The position numbers and the translations under genes are program-made. Shown piece by piece: positions 7,734 to 15,993 of a DNA stretch of 60,150 bases. This stretch comes from Caldilineales bacterium. GTDB taxonomy: Bacteria > Chloroflexota > Anaerolineae > J102. Where the stretch lies: assembly GCA_024102915.1 (NCBI GenBank), contig JAGFJG010000107.1:1-60150 (forward strand), written 5' to 3'. The first letter of the stretch is position 1; every line of letters starts with the position of its first letter. Under the pieces are notes generated by a model, which did no database searches, was not told the origin of the DNA, and saw nothing but the letters and a program-made list of their open reading frames with translations.

Positions 7734-8940
7734 GGTTGTTATGGGGATATTGGATATTGGATATTGATTGGCGCGCAGACTTTGGGTTGCCCATTATCCG
7801 ATACCCAATATCCAGATTCCGCAGCAGGTCGCCCAATTGCCCCAGGCTGTGCAGGTTGTGGATCGGCATAAAGTCATCGATAAGGGGCAGAGCGGCCTGC
7901 ATGCCGCGGGTGAGCGGTTCGTAGTTCGGGGAGCCGAGCAACGGATTGAGCCAGATCAGGCGGTGAGTGTTCAGGTGAAGGCGTTCCATTTGTTGGCGGA
8001 TTTCTTGCGGCTCGCCCCGGTCCCAGCCGTCGCTGATCAGCAACACGACAGCTCCGCGGCCCAATATTCGTCGCGCCCATTGCTGGTTGAAAGTCTTGAG
8101 CGCCCCGCCGATTTGCGTGCCCCCGCCCATATCGCTGGCCCGTGCGCTGATCTCGTTCAGGGTTGCATCCAGCCCGCGCCGGTGCAGGGTAGGTGTGATG
8201 CGGGTGAGGCGAGTGCTGAAAACAAAGGCCTCGGCGTTGCCCATGCCGCGGCTAAGCGCGTAGACGAATTGCAGCAGGATACGGCTGTACCGCTCCATCG
8301 ACCCGCTGACATCGCACAACACCACCAGGCGGCGCGGCTTGATTTTACGCTGACGTTGGGCTAGTTTCAGCGGTTCGCCGCCATAGCGCAGGCTGCCCCG
8401 CATCGTCCGTCTCCAGTCCAGATAAGCGCCATGCGTGGCTGGCGTTTTGCGGCGGGTGCGACGCGGGGCCAGTTCCCAATCCAGGCTGGCGATCAAGCGG
8501 CGCACTTCGGCCAGCTCGGCGGGTGTGAGTTCGGCAAAAGGCTTGTGCCGCAGTATTTCGCTGGCGCTGTAAGCGAAAAGCGATTCCGATTCCGGCGAGG
8601 CTTCAACGGTATCGGCGCTGTCCGCGCCCAGGCGTCGTCCCCCGCCCGCACGAGGTTTGCGACCCTGCCGCCCGTTCTGACCCTGGCTTTCGGGCGGAGG
8701 CCACCGCCGCCAAAAGAGATCGAACGCAGCGTCGAATAGCGCGATGTGCTCGCGGCGATTGACCAGGAGCGCTCGCCCGCTTTGTTTCACATCTTCCCGC
8801 CGGGACAGATCCAACCAGGCCAGCGCCTCCACCCAATCGCCCATCTGCCCAGGCGTGACCGGGATGCCAGCCGCGCGCAACATGCGCCCAAACCACAACA
8901 GGTTGGGCAATAGCTGACCGGAATCAGGTTGACCGTTCAC
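7726..8940 (-). CDS. VWA domain-containing CoxE-like protein
   Basis: A 404-aa protein starting at a GTG. Residues about 1-170 match the CoxE N-terminal region; the von Willebrand A domain (about 205-385) carries the metal-ion site 'CDVSGSMERYS' and a later 'LLISDGWDRGEP'. CoxE proteins work with a MoxR AAA+ ATPase to mature CO dehydrogenase and related molybdo-enzymes; the matching ATPase is directly upstream. The last ~20 residues ('GNPKSARQSISNIQYPHNN') are encoded by a palindromic heptamer repeat and look like a recent read-through tail rather than native sequence. Confidence 0.87.
   Translation of the reverse strand: MNGQPDSGQLLPNLLWFGRMLRAAGIPVTPGQMGDWVEALAWLDLSRREDVKQSGRALLVNRREHIALFDAAFDLFWRRWPPPESQGQNGRQGRKPRAGGGRRLGADSADTVEASPESESLFAYSASEILRHKPFAELTPAELAEVRRLIASLDWELAPRRTRRKTPATHGAYLDWRRTMRGSLRYGGEPLKLAQRQRKIKPRRLVVLCDVSGSMERYSRILLQFVYALSRGMGNAEAFVFSTRLTRITPTLHRRGLDATLNEISARASDMGGGTQIGGALKTFNQQWARRILGRGAVVLLISDGWDRGEPQEIRQQMERLHLNTHRLIWLNPLLGSPNYEPLTRGMQAALPLIDDFMPIHNLHSLGQLGDLLRNLDIGYRIMGNPKSARQSISNIQYPHNNHA
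7745..7821. repeat. Palindromic heptamer array at the VWA/XdhC junction
   Basis: Three exact copies of GGATATT (7745-7765) face four degenerate copies of the complementary unit (consensus ATATCCA/ATTCCG, 7794-7821) across a 28-bp spacer, so the transcript could fold into a hairpin. The array lies inside the 3' end of the VWA gene and adds residues to it. Unit length and arrangement match the arrays at 33824-33895 and 55995-56022. Confidence 0.75.
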
Positions 8941-8980
8941 ATGACTGCCGATTACGTAAGAGTTTACCTTGCGGTTTTGG

Positions 8981-9048
8981 AACCGCAGATTTCGCAGATG
9001 GCGCAGAAAAAACCAGAAAAATCTGTGTAATCTGCGTCATCTGCGGTT
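8981..9048. repeat. Palindromic nonamer array between MoxR and VWA genes
   Basis: About three 9-bp units of the form nCGCAGATn (8981-9007) are mirrored by units of the form AATCTGnGT (about 9020-9048). The outermost 10 bp (AACCGCAGAT / ATCTGCGGTT) are perfectly complementary and mismatches fall at the same position in each unit. The element fills most of the intergenic gap within the operon and could form an mRNA hairpin there. Confidence 0.75.
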
Positions 9049-9080
9049 GAATCCTGAACAGATGAGCAGATACCCGATTT

Positions 9081-9995
9081 CTATTCTCGCGTGATGATCG
9101 GGCGACTGTGCATCAATGCCGTGATGCGACCGCCGCGCATGGAGCCGATATCATCCTGATATTTGAGCAGCACGCCCAGCGTGTCGTGGATGATTTCTTC
9201 GCTCAGCGCCTCGGCGTCCAGGGCGATCAAAGCCTGCATCCAGTCCAGGGTTTCGGCCACGCCCGGAGCTTTATAAAGGTCCTCGTGACGCAGGGCCTGC
9301 ACGAATCGCACTACTTCCTGGGCCAGGCGGGCGGGCGCGTCGGGCACGCGCGCCAACACGATTTCAAATTCCTTGGCGAAGCTGGGATAATCAATCCAGT
9401 GATACAGGCAGCGACGCTTGAGCGCATCATGGATTTCGCGTGTGCGGTTGGACGTGATCACCACGACCGGCGGGGTTTGGGCGCGGATGGGGCCAAGTTC
9501 GGGGATCGTGATCTGGAAGTCGGAGAGGATTTCCAGCAGAAAGGCTTCGAATTCTTCGTCCGCCCGATCCAGTTCGTCGATGAGCAACACCGGCTCAACC
9601 CCATTCTGTTGCTCCAAAGCCTGCAATAGCGGCCGTTTGAGCAGGAATTCCGGGCTGAAGATGTCATGCAGAGCGTCGGCTTCACGCGCCCGTCCGCTCG
9701 CCTCCAACCAGCGGATATGCAACATCTGCCGGGCGTAATTCCATTCATACACAGCCGTGCTGATGTCCAGCCCCTCGTAACATTGCAGGCGGATCAGCGG
9801 CCTTCCCAGCATGGCGGCCAGGACTTTGGCGACCTCGGTCTTGCCCACGCCGGCCTCGCCTTCCAGGAATAGGGGCTTGCGCAGTTTCAGGCTGAGGAAT
9901 ATGGCTGTGGTCAGGCTGCGCTCGGCGACGTAAGCGTTTTGCGCCAGGGCGTTTTGAAGGTGGTCGATGGAGGAATAGAGGTCGGGTGCAGACAA
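9081..9995 (-). CDS. MoxR-family AAA+ ATPase (CoxD-like)
   Basis: A 304-aa AAA+ protein with Walker A 'GEAGVGKT' (46-53), Walker B 'VLLIDELDRAD', sensor 1 'VVITSNRTRE' and the arginine-rich 'LKRRCLYHWIDYPS' of the MoxR group. These ATPases act as chaperones with VWA partners to remodel or insert metal into large enzymes; CoxD does this for CO dehydrogenase. Translation appears to start at a TTG, with GGGAG 8 nt upstream; no upstream ATG is in frame. It is first in the three-gene MoxR-VWA-XdhC unit. Confidence 0.9.
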   Translation of the reverse strand: MSAPDLYSSIDHLQNALAQNAYVAERSLTTAIFLSLKLRKPLFLEGEAGVGKTEVAKVLAAMLGRPLIRLQCYEGLDISTAVYEWNYARQMLHIRWLEASGRAREADALHDIFSPEFLLKRPLLQALEQQNGVEPVLLIDELDRADEEFEAFLLEILSDFQITIPELGPIRAQTPPVVVITSNRTREIHDALKRRCLYHWIDYPSFAKEFEIVLARVPDAPARLAQEVVRFVQALRHEDLYKAPGVAETLDWMQALIALDAEALSEEIIHDTLGVLLKYQDDIGSMRGGRITALMHSRPIITRE

Positions 9996-10082
9996 GGGTT
10001 CGGCTCCCAGGCAAGGTAGTGATATAACTGCTTATTCTACAGGTTGAAGGATTCAGGGGCTAATGGCTGCGACCCTGGCGAT

Positions 10083-10110
10083 TTGACGCCAGCCAGAATG
10101 GCGGTAGACT
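10083..10110 (+). promoter_or_regulatory. Candidate sigma-70 promoter for the 10153 gene
   Basis: TTGACG (10083-10088) and TAGACT (10105-10110) are separated by 16 bp, about 42 bp before the ATG, with ACGGAG 6 nt before the start. The region between the divergent MoxR gene and this gene has no other clear promoter. Confidence 0.4.
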
Positions 10111-10152
10111 ACACCCGACCTCTGTTCTCATTCCTCCTCAACGGAGTCGATC

Positions 10153-11292
10153 ATGCGGCAATCGCCGGAGCTCAATCGCGTTCAACCCAAAATTTCGCCC
10201 TGTTCGTGGCGCGCAATGGCGTTGACTATTGCATCGGTGTGCGTGTTGGTCGTCATGGTCTTCGTCGGGGCATCGATGCCTGTAAACGCCGCGCCAGGGA
10301 TTCCGACAACGACAGTCACTCCCTCGCAGACCCCGGTCGCCAACGGAATCATCATCCCGACTCCTTCGCCCACCCCCACCGTTGAGCCGCCTGCGGAACT
10401 GCCGCCGCCCTTCGTGCCCAGCGGCATGTATTCCTGGGCCAAACCCGTCACCTATCTCGACGACGCCTGCGCCTATCTGAAAATGCGCTGGGATCCGGCC
10501 AACAGCCGCCCGGGCACAATCGTCGTGCCGGTCATGTATCATCGCATCCGCCCGCGCGCCGGCATGAACGGCATCCCCGAAGCGAAATTCCAGGCGGAAC
10601 TGGCCGCGGCGCACGAGTTGGGCTATGAGACCGTAACCGCCGAGCAAGTGGCCGACTTTCTTGAGAACAACGCACCGATCCCGCCGCGCTCGATGATGCT
10701 GATCGTCGACGACCGCCGGGCGGGGATCATCGAACGCTATTTCATGCCGCTGCTGGAAAAATATGACTGGACGGTGACCTCGGCCTGGATCATCGCCAAT
10801 TCCGACGACATCCCCAACCTGTGGGAGCGGATGGAGGCGTTGAACGACAGCGGCCGGGTGGATGTGCAATCGCACGGACTGAGGCACACTTACATCACCG
10901 GGACGACGCCGATGAAGCGCATTCGCGAGGAGCTTTTCGGACCGATCCCCATTCACGAAGCGCATTTCGGCTATCGCCCTGTCGCATTCGTATGGCCGGG
11001 CGGCAATTACACCAGGCCGGCCGTGCGTGTGGCGCGCGAGGCGGGGTATCGCATCGGCTTCACGATCCATCCCAACGGCCCGTCCATGTTCAACTGGATT
11101 CCATTGGGCAGGCAGGAACGAACAATGAATGACCCCCTGATGATGCTGCCCCGTTATTGGGGCGGGCGCAATTTGGCCGATAGTTTCGGCGATGCCGCCG
11201 AGATGGGCGACGAGAGTTATGCTAACGCCCTTGCTTCGTATGAACTGGAGGCGGCTTATTATCATGCCCATTGCGACGGAGATTTGCCGTAG
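10153..11292 (+). CDS. Polysaccharide deacetylase-like secreted protein, altered active site
   Basis: A 379-aa protein with a hydrophobic signal/anchor at about 22-47, a short Thr-Pro linker (about 50-85) and a NodB-like domain (about 122-330). The fold is recognisable from 'VPVMYHRI', 'HELGYETVTAEQVADFL', the metal-binding pair His241/His245 and 'FVWPGGNYTRP'. The first catalytic motif, normally TFDDG, reads 'LIVDDRR' (Asp186-Asp187), losing the Phe/Thr and Gly. It may be catalytically altered or a binding protein. A paralogue with intact motifs is at 56896-57906. Confidence 0.82.
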   Translation: MRQSPELNRVQPKISPCSWRAMALTIASVCVLVVMVFVGASMPVNAAPGIPTTTVTPSQTPVANGIIIPTPSPTPTVEPPAELPPPFVPSGMYSWAKPVTYLDDACAYLKMRWDPANSRPGTIVVPVMYHRIRPRAGMNGIPEAKFQAELAAAHELGYETVTAEQVADFLENNAPIPPRSMMLIVDDRRAGIIERYFMPLLEKYDWTVTSAWIIANSDDIPNLWERMEALNDSGRVDVQSHGLRHTYITGTTPMKRIREELFGPIPIHEAHFGYRPVAFVWPGGNYTRPAVRVAREAGYRIGFTIHPNGPSMFNWIPLGRQERTMNDPLMMLPRYWGGRNLADSFGDAAEMGDESYANALASYELEAAYYHAHCDGDLP

Positions 11293-11352
11293 CCAGCCTG
11301 GGACCAGGTTGGCGTCGATTAGGCTTTTCACATCACGTTACGGTCAAACAAC

Positions 11353-12654
11353 ATGACTTCCGATACTCTCTTGAACCCCGCCCCCCTTGCCCAGATCGCC
11401 GCCGCCCTGCGCACTGGTCAGATCGACTTGATCCCTTACCTGGAACACGTGCTCGCCCGCATCGAAGCCGTGGAGCCGCAGGTGCAGGCCTTTGTGCCGG
11501 AACCCGAACTTCACGATCGGCTGCTGGCGGATGGCAAAACTATGCTCGCTGCTTATCCCGATCCGAACCAACGTCCCCCGCTCTTTGGCGTACCGATCGG
11601 CGTCAAGGACATTTTTCATGTGGATGGCTTTGCAACCAGGGCGGGGTCTGGTCTGCCGTCTGCGGCGCTGGCCGAGCCGGAAGCTGATTCGGTGCGTTTG
11701 CTGCGCCAGGCCGGGGCGCTGGTCTTGGGCAAGACCGTGACCACCGAGTTCGCCTATTTTGAACCCGGCCCCACGCGCAATCCCCACAATTTGGCGCACA
11801 CGCCCGGCGGTTCCAGCAGCGGATCGGCGGCGGCGGTGGCAGCCGGGCTTGTCCCGCTGGCGCTAGGCACGCAGACCATCGGCTCGGTCATTCGCCCTGC
11901 CGCTTTCTGTGGCGTCGTTGGATTCAAGCCCAGCTATGGCCGCATCAACCCCGAAGGCCTGATTTTCTTTTCGCCCAGCGCCGATCATGTCGGGATTTTC
12001 ACGCAGGACGTGCCCGGCATGGTTCTGGCTGCATCCCTTCTCTGCCATAACTGGCGACCGGCCCCGCCCGAACGCCCGCCCGTTCTTGGCATCCCCGAAG
12101 GCCCCTATCTGGCCCAGGCGTCGGATGAGGCCCAGGCGGCCTTCCACGCCCAAATCGAGCGTCTGACCGGAGCTGGATATCAGATTGAGCGCGTGCCCCT
12201 TTTCGCCGACATTGCCGAAATCAACACCCGGCATCGCCGCATGATCGCCTGCGAATTCGCCCAGGAACACGCGCAATGGTTTGCCGAATACGAGTCGCTT
12301 TATCGGCCTCGCACGGCTGCGCTCATCCGTGAAGGCCAACAAATCGACACCGAGGAAGCCGAGGATATCACCGATGGCCGCGCTGTTTTGCGCGAGGGCG
12401 TGGAAGAGGTCATGGATGTGCACGACATCGACCTGTGGATTTGTCCGCCCGCGACCGGCTCGGCGCCGGAAGGGCTGAACTCCACCGGCGATCCGATCAT
12501 GAATCTGCCCTGGACGTACATGGGGCTGCCTGCCGTCACCGTGCCCGCCGGAACCGCCGCCAACGGACTGCCCCTGGGGTTGCAGTTGGTGGGGGGATGG
12601 ATGGAGGATGAATCCATGTTGGGTTGGGCGGACGATATCCGCTCGGCCTTATAG
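11353..12654 (+). CDS. Amidase signature family hydrolase
   Basis: This 433-aa enzyme has the complete Ser-cisSer-Lys catalytic set of the amidase signature family: Lys85 in 'VPIGVKDIF', the Gly/Ser-rich loop 'TPGGSSSGSAAAVAAG' (150-165, cis-Ser about 155) and nucleophile Ser178 in 'TQTIGSVIRPAAF'. Such enzymes hydrolyse amides to acid plus ammonia. It lacks the features of a GatA subunit context (no gatB/gatC nearby). It follows the deacetylase-like gene by 60 bp on the same strand. The substrate is unknown. Confidence 0.9.
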   Translation: MTSDTLLNPAPLAQIAAALRTGQIDLIPYLEHVLARIEAVEPQVQAFVPEPELHDRLLADGKTMLAAYPDPNQRPPLFGVPIGVKDIFHVDGFATRAGSGLPSAALAEPEADSVRLLRQAGALVLGKTVTTEFAYFEPGPTRNPHNLAHTPGGSSSGSAAAVAAGLVPLALGTQTIGSVIRPAAFCGVVGFKPSYGRINPEGLIFFSPSADHVGIFTQDVPGMVLAASLLCHNWRPAPPERPPVLGIPEGPYLAQASDEAQAAFHAQIERLTGAGYQIERVPLFADIAEINTRHRRMIACEFAQEHAQWFAEYESLYRPRTAALIREGQQIDTEEAEDITDGRAVLREGVEEVMDVHDIDLWICPPATGSAPEGLNSTGDPIMNLPWTYMGLPAVTVPAGTAANGLPLGLQLVGGWMEDESMLGWADDIRSAL

Positions 12655-12714
12655 TCGAGGCCTGACAAAAATTTTAAAACCGGGACGCTTTTCTCACCAA
12701 AAAGGATCACAAAA

Positions 12715-13746
12715 ATGCCTGAGCTATTCGGAAAGAATTGGACAAAAGAAGAACTGATCGCCCGCGTGGGGCGCATGGAACAATTGGCCGGAATCGTGGC
12801 TGCTGAGGCGAGCGACGGCCCTGGACGAGGTTCGCGCTTCTTCCACATTTACACGGGATCGGGATTGGCGTTCGATGTCATGGCCGATCGAACTTTGGAC
12901 CTGGCGGGCTGCCGCTTCAAAGGCATGCCCATCGCCTGGTCATCCCCCAGCGGCTGGATGCACCCCGGATTCTATGAGGCCGAAGGATTGGGCTGGCTGC
13001 GCAGTTTTCAGGGCGGCCTGTGCACCACCTGCGGGCTGGATCAGTATGGCGCTCCCTCGGAAGATGCGGGCGAGAAGTTCGGCATTCATGGGCGCATCAG
13101 CAACATCCCGGCGGAACAGGTCGGTTATCGCGCCTGGTGGGATGGCGATGAGTACAGGCTGGAAATCTGGGGCGAGGTGAGGCAGGCGCGATTGTTCGGC
13201 GAAAACCTGGTCTTGCAGCGGCGCATCTCCACCGCGCTCGGCTCCAACAGCATTGTCATGGAAGATGTCGTCGTCAACGCCGGGTTCTCCGAGCAGCCGC
13301 ACATGATCATGTACCATTGCAATTTCGGATTCCCCCTGCTCAGCGAATCGACGCGGCTGCGTGTCGAGGTGGACGATACCTTCCCGCGTGACGCCGACGC
13401 TGAGGCGGGGCGAGATCAATGGACGGAATTTCACGCCCCCACGCCGGGGTATCGCGAGCAGGTTTTCCGCCACGCCCCCAAAGCCGATGCGGACGGGGTC
13501 GCCTCGGCAGTCATCGAAAACAGCGACCTGGGATTGTCGGTGCGACTGAGCTGGAATCGAGACAATCTGCCGCATCTTGTGCAATGGAAGCAGATGGGCC
13601 AGGGCGCTTATGTCCTGGGCGTGGAACCGGTCAACAGCCGGGCCATGCGTGGCCGCGGCGAAGCGCGTGCGTTGGATGACCTGCTCCAACTCGCTCCGGG
13701 CGAGAGTCGTAGCTACCGGTTGCAGTTTGATATCTTGAGCGCCTGA
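12715..13746 (+). CDS. DUF4432 family protein (aldose-epimerase-like fold)
   Basis: A 343-aa protein resembling DUF4432, which is related to galactose mutarotase-type beta-sandwich enzymes. Recognisable stretches are 'DRTLDLAGCRFKGMPIAW', 'FQGGLCTTCGLDQYG', 'GEKFGIHGRISNIPAE' and 'GVEPVNS'; conserved His residues in 'FGIHGR' and 'YHCNFGFPLL' would be candidates for sugar-ring chemistry. It is co-directional with the amidase and the downstream DUF6492 gene. A sugar mutarotation or isomerisation role is an inference from the fold. Confidence 0.82.
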   Translation: MPELFGKNWTKEELIARVGRMEQLAGIVAAEASDGPGRGSRFFHIYTGSGLAFDVMADRTLDLAGCRFKGMPIAWSSPSGWMHPGFYEAEGLGWLRSFQGGLCTTCGLDQYGAPSEDAGEKFGIHGRISNIPAEQVGYRAWWDGDEYRLEIWGEVRQARLFGENLVLQRRISTALGSNSIVMEDVVVNAGFSEQPHMIMYHCNFGFPLLSESTRLRVEVDDTFPRDADAEAGRDQWTEFHAPTPGYREQVFRHAPKADADGVASAVIENSDLGLSVRLSWNRDNLPHLVQWKQMGQGAYVLGVEPVNSRAMRGRGEARALDDLLQLAPGESRSYRLQFDILSA

Positions 13747-13778
13747 TCGGAGATGGCATTGATGGTGGATGCCCGCGC

Positions 13779-14678
13779 ATGACCGCGTCCTGTTTCGACG
13801 TGGTCATGCCGGTGGCGCCGAACAACAGGCATGTACTGGCGTGGGCGTTGCGATCTCTGGCGGTGAATGCAGCGCCCCGCCGCGTTTATCTGATCACGAC
13901 CAGGGGCTTGATGCCCGACCTGATCCGACTTCCCCAACCCGATCTGGACATCCGCCTGTTGGACGAGGACGCCATGATCGATGGGGTCACGCTGGCCGGG
14001 CTGCAAGACTATCTGCGGGGGCGGGGCGTGCAACCTGGGCGGGCTGGCTGGTATTTGCAGCAATTTGCCAAAATGGCCGCCGCTTCCCAACCAGAAATTG
14101 CCGACGATTACCTGATCTGGGATTCGGACACGGTCTTGTTGCGGCCCACCGCATTCTTCGATTCAGCTGGCGTGGTGCAATTTGCCGCCCGCGCCAAACG
14201 CTACGAACCTTACCGGCAGGCATATCGACGGCTGTTAGGGCATGATCCCGCGGCGGAGGTATCGTTCGTAGCCGAGCACATGATGGTGTGTAAGATTTGG
14301 ATGCGAGAATTGATCACCGCGATTGAGGAAAGGCAGGGCCAGCGCTGGGTTTGGGCGATTATGGACGTTATCGACACGCCCGAATTATCCCACTCTGGAT
14401 TTAGCGAATTCGAAACCTATGCCAATTTCATGCTTGCCGCTCACCCTGATGCAGCCGCCATCAATGCCAAGGAGCGACTGCGCAGCGGGGCCTGGCTTTA
14501 TGGCCTCTCTCCCAACCGCTTCGACCTCTGCCGGTTATCGCAAAAATACGAGATCGCCAGCTTCGAACACTGGAATCAGGGCCGCCTGTGGCGAATTGCG
14601 GCCGAGAAATCGTTGGCCAGGATGATGTTTATTTCGTATAAGACCCGCAGGCGTTGCCCCGAATGGCTGCTGGCCTGA
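13779..14678 (+). CDS. DUF6492 family, glycosyltransferase-like protein
   Basis: A 299-aa protein that looks like DUF6492: an N-terminal Rossmann-like start 'FDVVMPVAPNNRHVLAWALRSL', then 'DDYLIWDSDTVLLRPTAFFD', where 'DSDTV' resembles the DxD metal/nucleotide-sugar motif of GT-A enzymes, and 'VAEHMMVCKIWMRELI'. A sugar-transfer function is plausible but untested. Its TGA directly abuts the TGA of the convergent ArsA-type gene, forming TGATCA at 14676-14681, so there is no room for a terminator between them. Confidence 0.7.
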   Translation: MTASCFDVVMPVAPNNRHVLAWALRSLAVNAAPRRVYLITTRGLMPDLIRLPQPDLDIRLLDEDAMIDGVTLAGLQDYLRGRGVQPGRAGWYLQQFAKMAAASQPEIADDYLIWDSDTVLLRPTAFFDSAGVVQFAARAKRYEPYRQAYRRLLGHDPAAEVSFVAEHMMVCKIWMRELITAIEERQGQRWVWAIMDVIDTPELSHSGFSEFETYANFMLAAHPDAAAINAKERLRSGAWLYGLSPNRFDLCRLSQKYEIASFEHWNQGRLWRIAAEKSLARMMFISYKTRRRCPEWLLA

Positions 14679-15863
14679 TCATCCGGTCCCATTGGTGCGA
14701 TTCTTGAAACGGATTTCCAGGCGGTTATCGCGATAACGCGCACCTGCGATCTGCCGGCCAATGAGAGCCTGCGGCAGGCTGATGTGCCGCTTCCAATTGC
14801 CAATGCGAACGACGAGTTCGTCGTGGATGCCGCGATGCAGGCCGACGTCACGCCTGTCGACCAGGGGCAGGGGCAACAACAGCAAATAATCATCCCCCTC
14901 TTTCACCACCTCTTGCGGTTTGCCCTTGTAGAAAATCGTCGTCGGATCGATGCCGTCATACACCGCCTCGGCCACCCGGCGCAGCATGTCAAGCCCAACC
15001 ACCTCGGAGTTGAACAGCGGGACTTGATAGATCGGCAGGGGCGAAAATGACTCGGAAATCTCGGCGCTGTAGCGAAGCTGACTGTCTTTCCAGGCGGCAA
15101 AATAGGGGTCGCTGACCTGCGCCGGGATGTGGCGGTTGCTGATCACGGCATCTGTGGACAGCCCGTACAGATTCAAATAGGTAAATGCGCGTCTCGCCTC
15201 TTTGATCACCATCTTCTCAGGATTCAATACCAGTCGCACCGTGCTGATGTCGGGATTGGTGACCAGTTTTTCCAGGCGTCCAAGGTCGCCGACGAGGTCT
15301 TCGACGGCGTCAAACAGGCCATCTTCGGGCAGCGGCATGTCAGTGACCGCTTTCATCAATGGCCGCGCCATCTTCATGGCCTTGCGCTCCACCGGGAAGA
15401 TCTTGTTCACATACCACGTTGCCATTTCCGGGAAGGCCAAAAGCTGCAAGGTGGCCCCGGTGGGCGCCATGTCCACCACGATCACGTCATATTGTCCCGA
15501 CTCGGCCAGATAGGCGATTTGCAACAGGCTGGCGAGTTCTTCCATGCCGGGCAATACGCTGGTCTCCTCGGCGACCAGGCCATCCATGCCTTGCCAGGCG
15601 AAGAGCGCGGCGAGATAGTTTTGCACGCGTCCCCAATGGCGATCCATCTGGTAAAGCAGGTCGATTTCCTGCCCCCAAAGATTGGGTGCCAATGTCACCG
15701 GTTCCGGGCCGATGCGTTGATCGACGCTGTCGCCAAGAGAATGGGCGGGGTCGGTGGAAACAACAATGGTGCGATAGCCGAGGTCGGCGCAACGCAGGGC
15801 TGTGGCGGCGCTGACGGTGGTCTTGCCCACGCCGCCCTTGCCGGTGTAGAGGATAATGCGCAT
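14679..15863 (-). CDS. ArsA/GET3-family ATPase
   Basis: A 394-aa single-unit ATPase with the deviant Walker A 'GKGGVGKTT' (8-16), switch I 'STDPAHSLGDS', switch II 'VVDMAPTGATLQLL' and 'LVLNPEKMVIKEA'. The C-terminal ~75 residues ('RHISLPQALIGRQIAGARYRDNRLEIRF') resemble the ArsA HSP20-like domain often fused in Chloroflexi, cyanobacteria and chlorobia. No arsenite pump or ArsR regulator is nearby and there is no obvious metalloid-binding Cys triad, so a Get3-like chaperone or signalling role is more likely than arsenite resistance. Confidence 0.88.
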   Translation of the reverse strand: MRIILYTGKGGVGKTTVSAATALRCADLGYRTIVVSTDPAHSLGDSVDQRIGPEPVTLAPNLWGQEIDLLYQMDRHWGRVQNYLAALFAWQGMDGLVAEETSVLPGMEELASLLQIAYLAESGQYDVIVVDMAPTGATLQLLAFPEMATWYVNKIFPVERKAMKMARPLMKAVTDMPLPEDGLFDAVEDLVGDLGRLEKLVTNPDISTVRLVLNPEKMVIKEARRAFTYLNLYGLSTDAVISNRHIPAQVSDPYFAAWKDSQLRYSAEISESFSPLPIYQVPLFNSEVVGLDMLRRVAEAVYDGIDPTTIFYKGKPQEVVKEGDDYLLLLPLPLVDRRDVGLHRGIHDELVVRIGNWKRHISLPQALIGRQIAGARYRDNRLEIRFKNRTNGTG

Positions 15864-15967
15864 GGTTGGGTTTGGCAGTAGCTAGAGTTCAGTAATCAGT
15901 GAGAAGAGATCGTCATAGAAAAACAGAGGTCGGGTTCGCCTGTTTCCGCGCACACAATGCCCTGTGT

Positions 15968-15973
15968 TAGACT
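15968..15973 (+). promoter_or_regulatory. Extended -10 box upstream of mtaB
   Basis: TGTTAGACT carries an extended -10 (TGn) before TAGACT, 20 nt upstream of the preferred mtaB ATG at 15994. It is the only promoter-like hexamer in the gap and implies a short leader. Confidence 0.35.
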
Positions 15974-15993
15974 TGCGGCGGGTTGTTTTCGCC

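Noticed and set aside
6693..9995. A complete CO dehydrogenase cluster
   Set aside because: Only maturation-type genes are present; no CoxL/M/S-like subunits or AYRCSFR-type active-site motif are encoded nearby.
14679..15863. Arsenite resistance locus
   Set aside because: The ArsA-type ATPase stands without arsB, arsR or arsC and lacks an evident metalloid-binding Cys triad; a Get3-like role is more likely.
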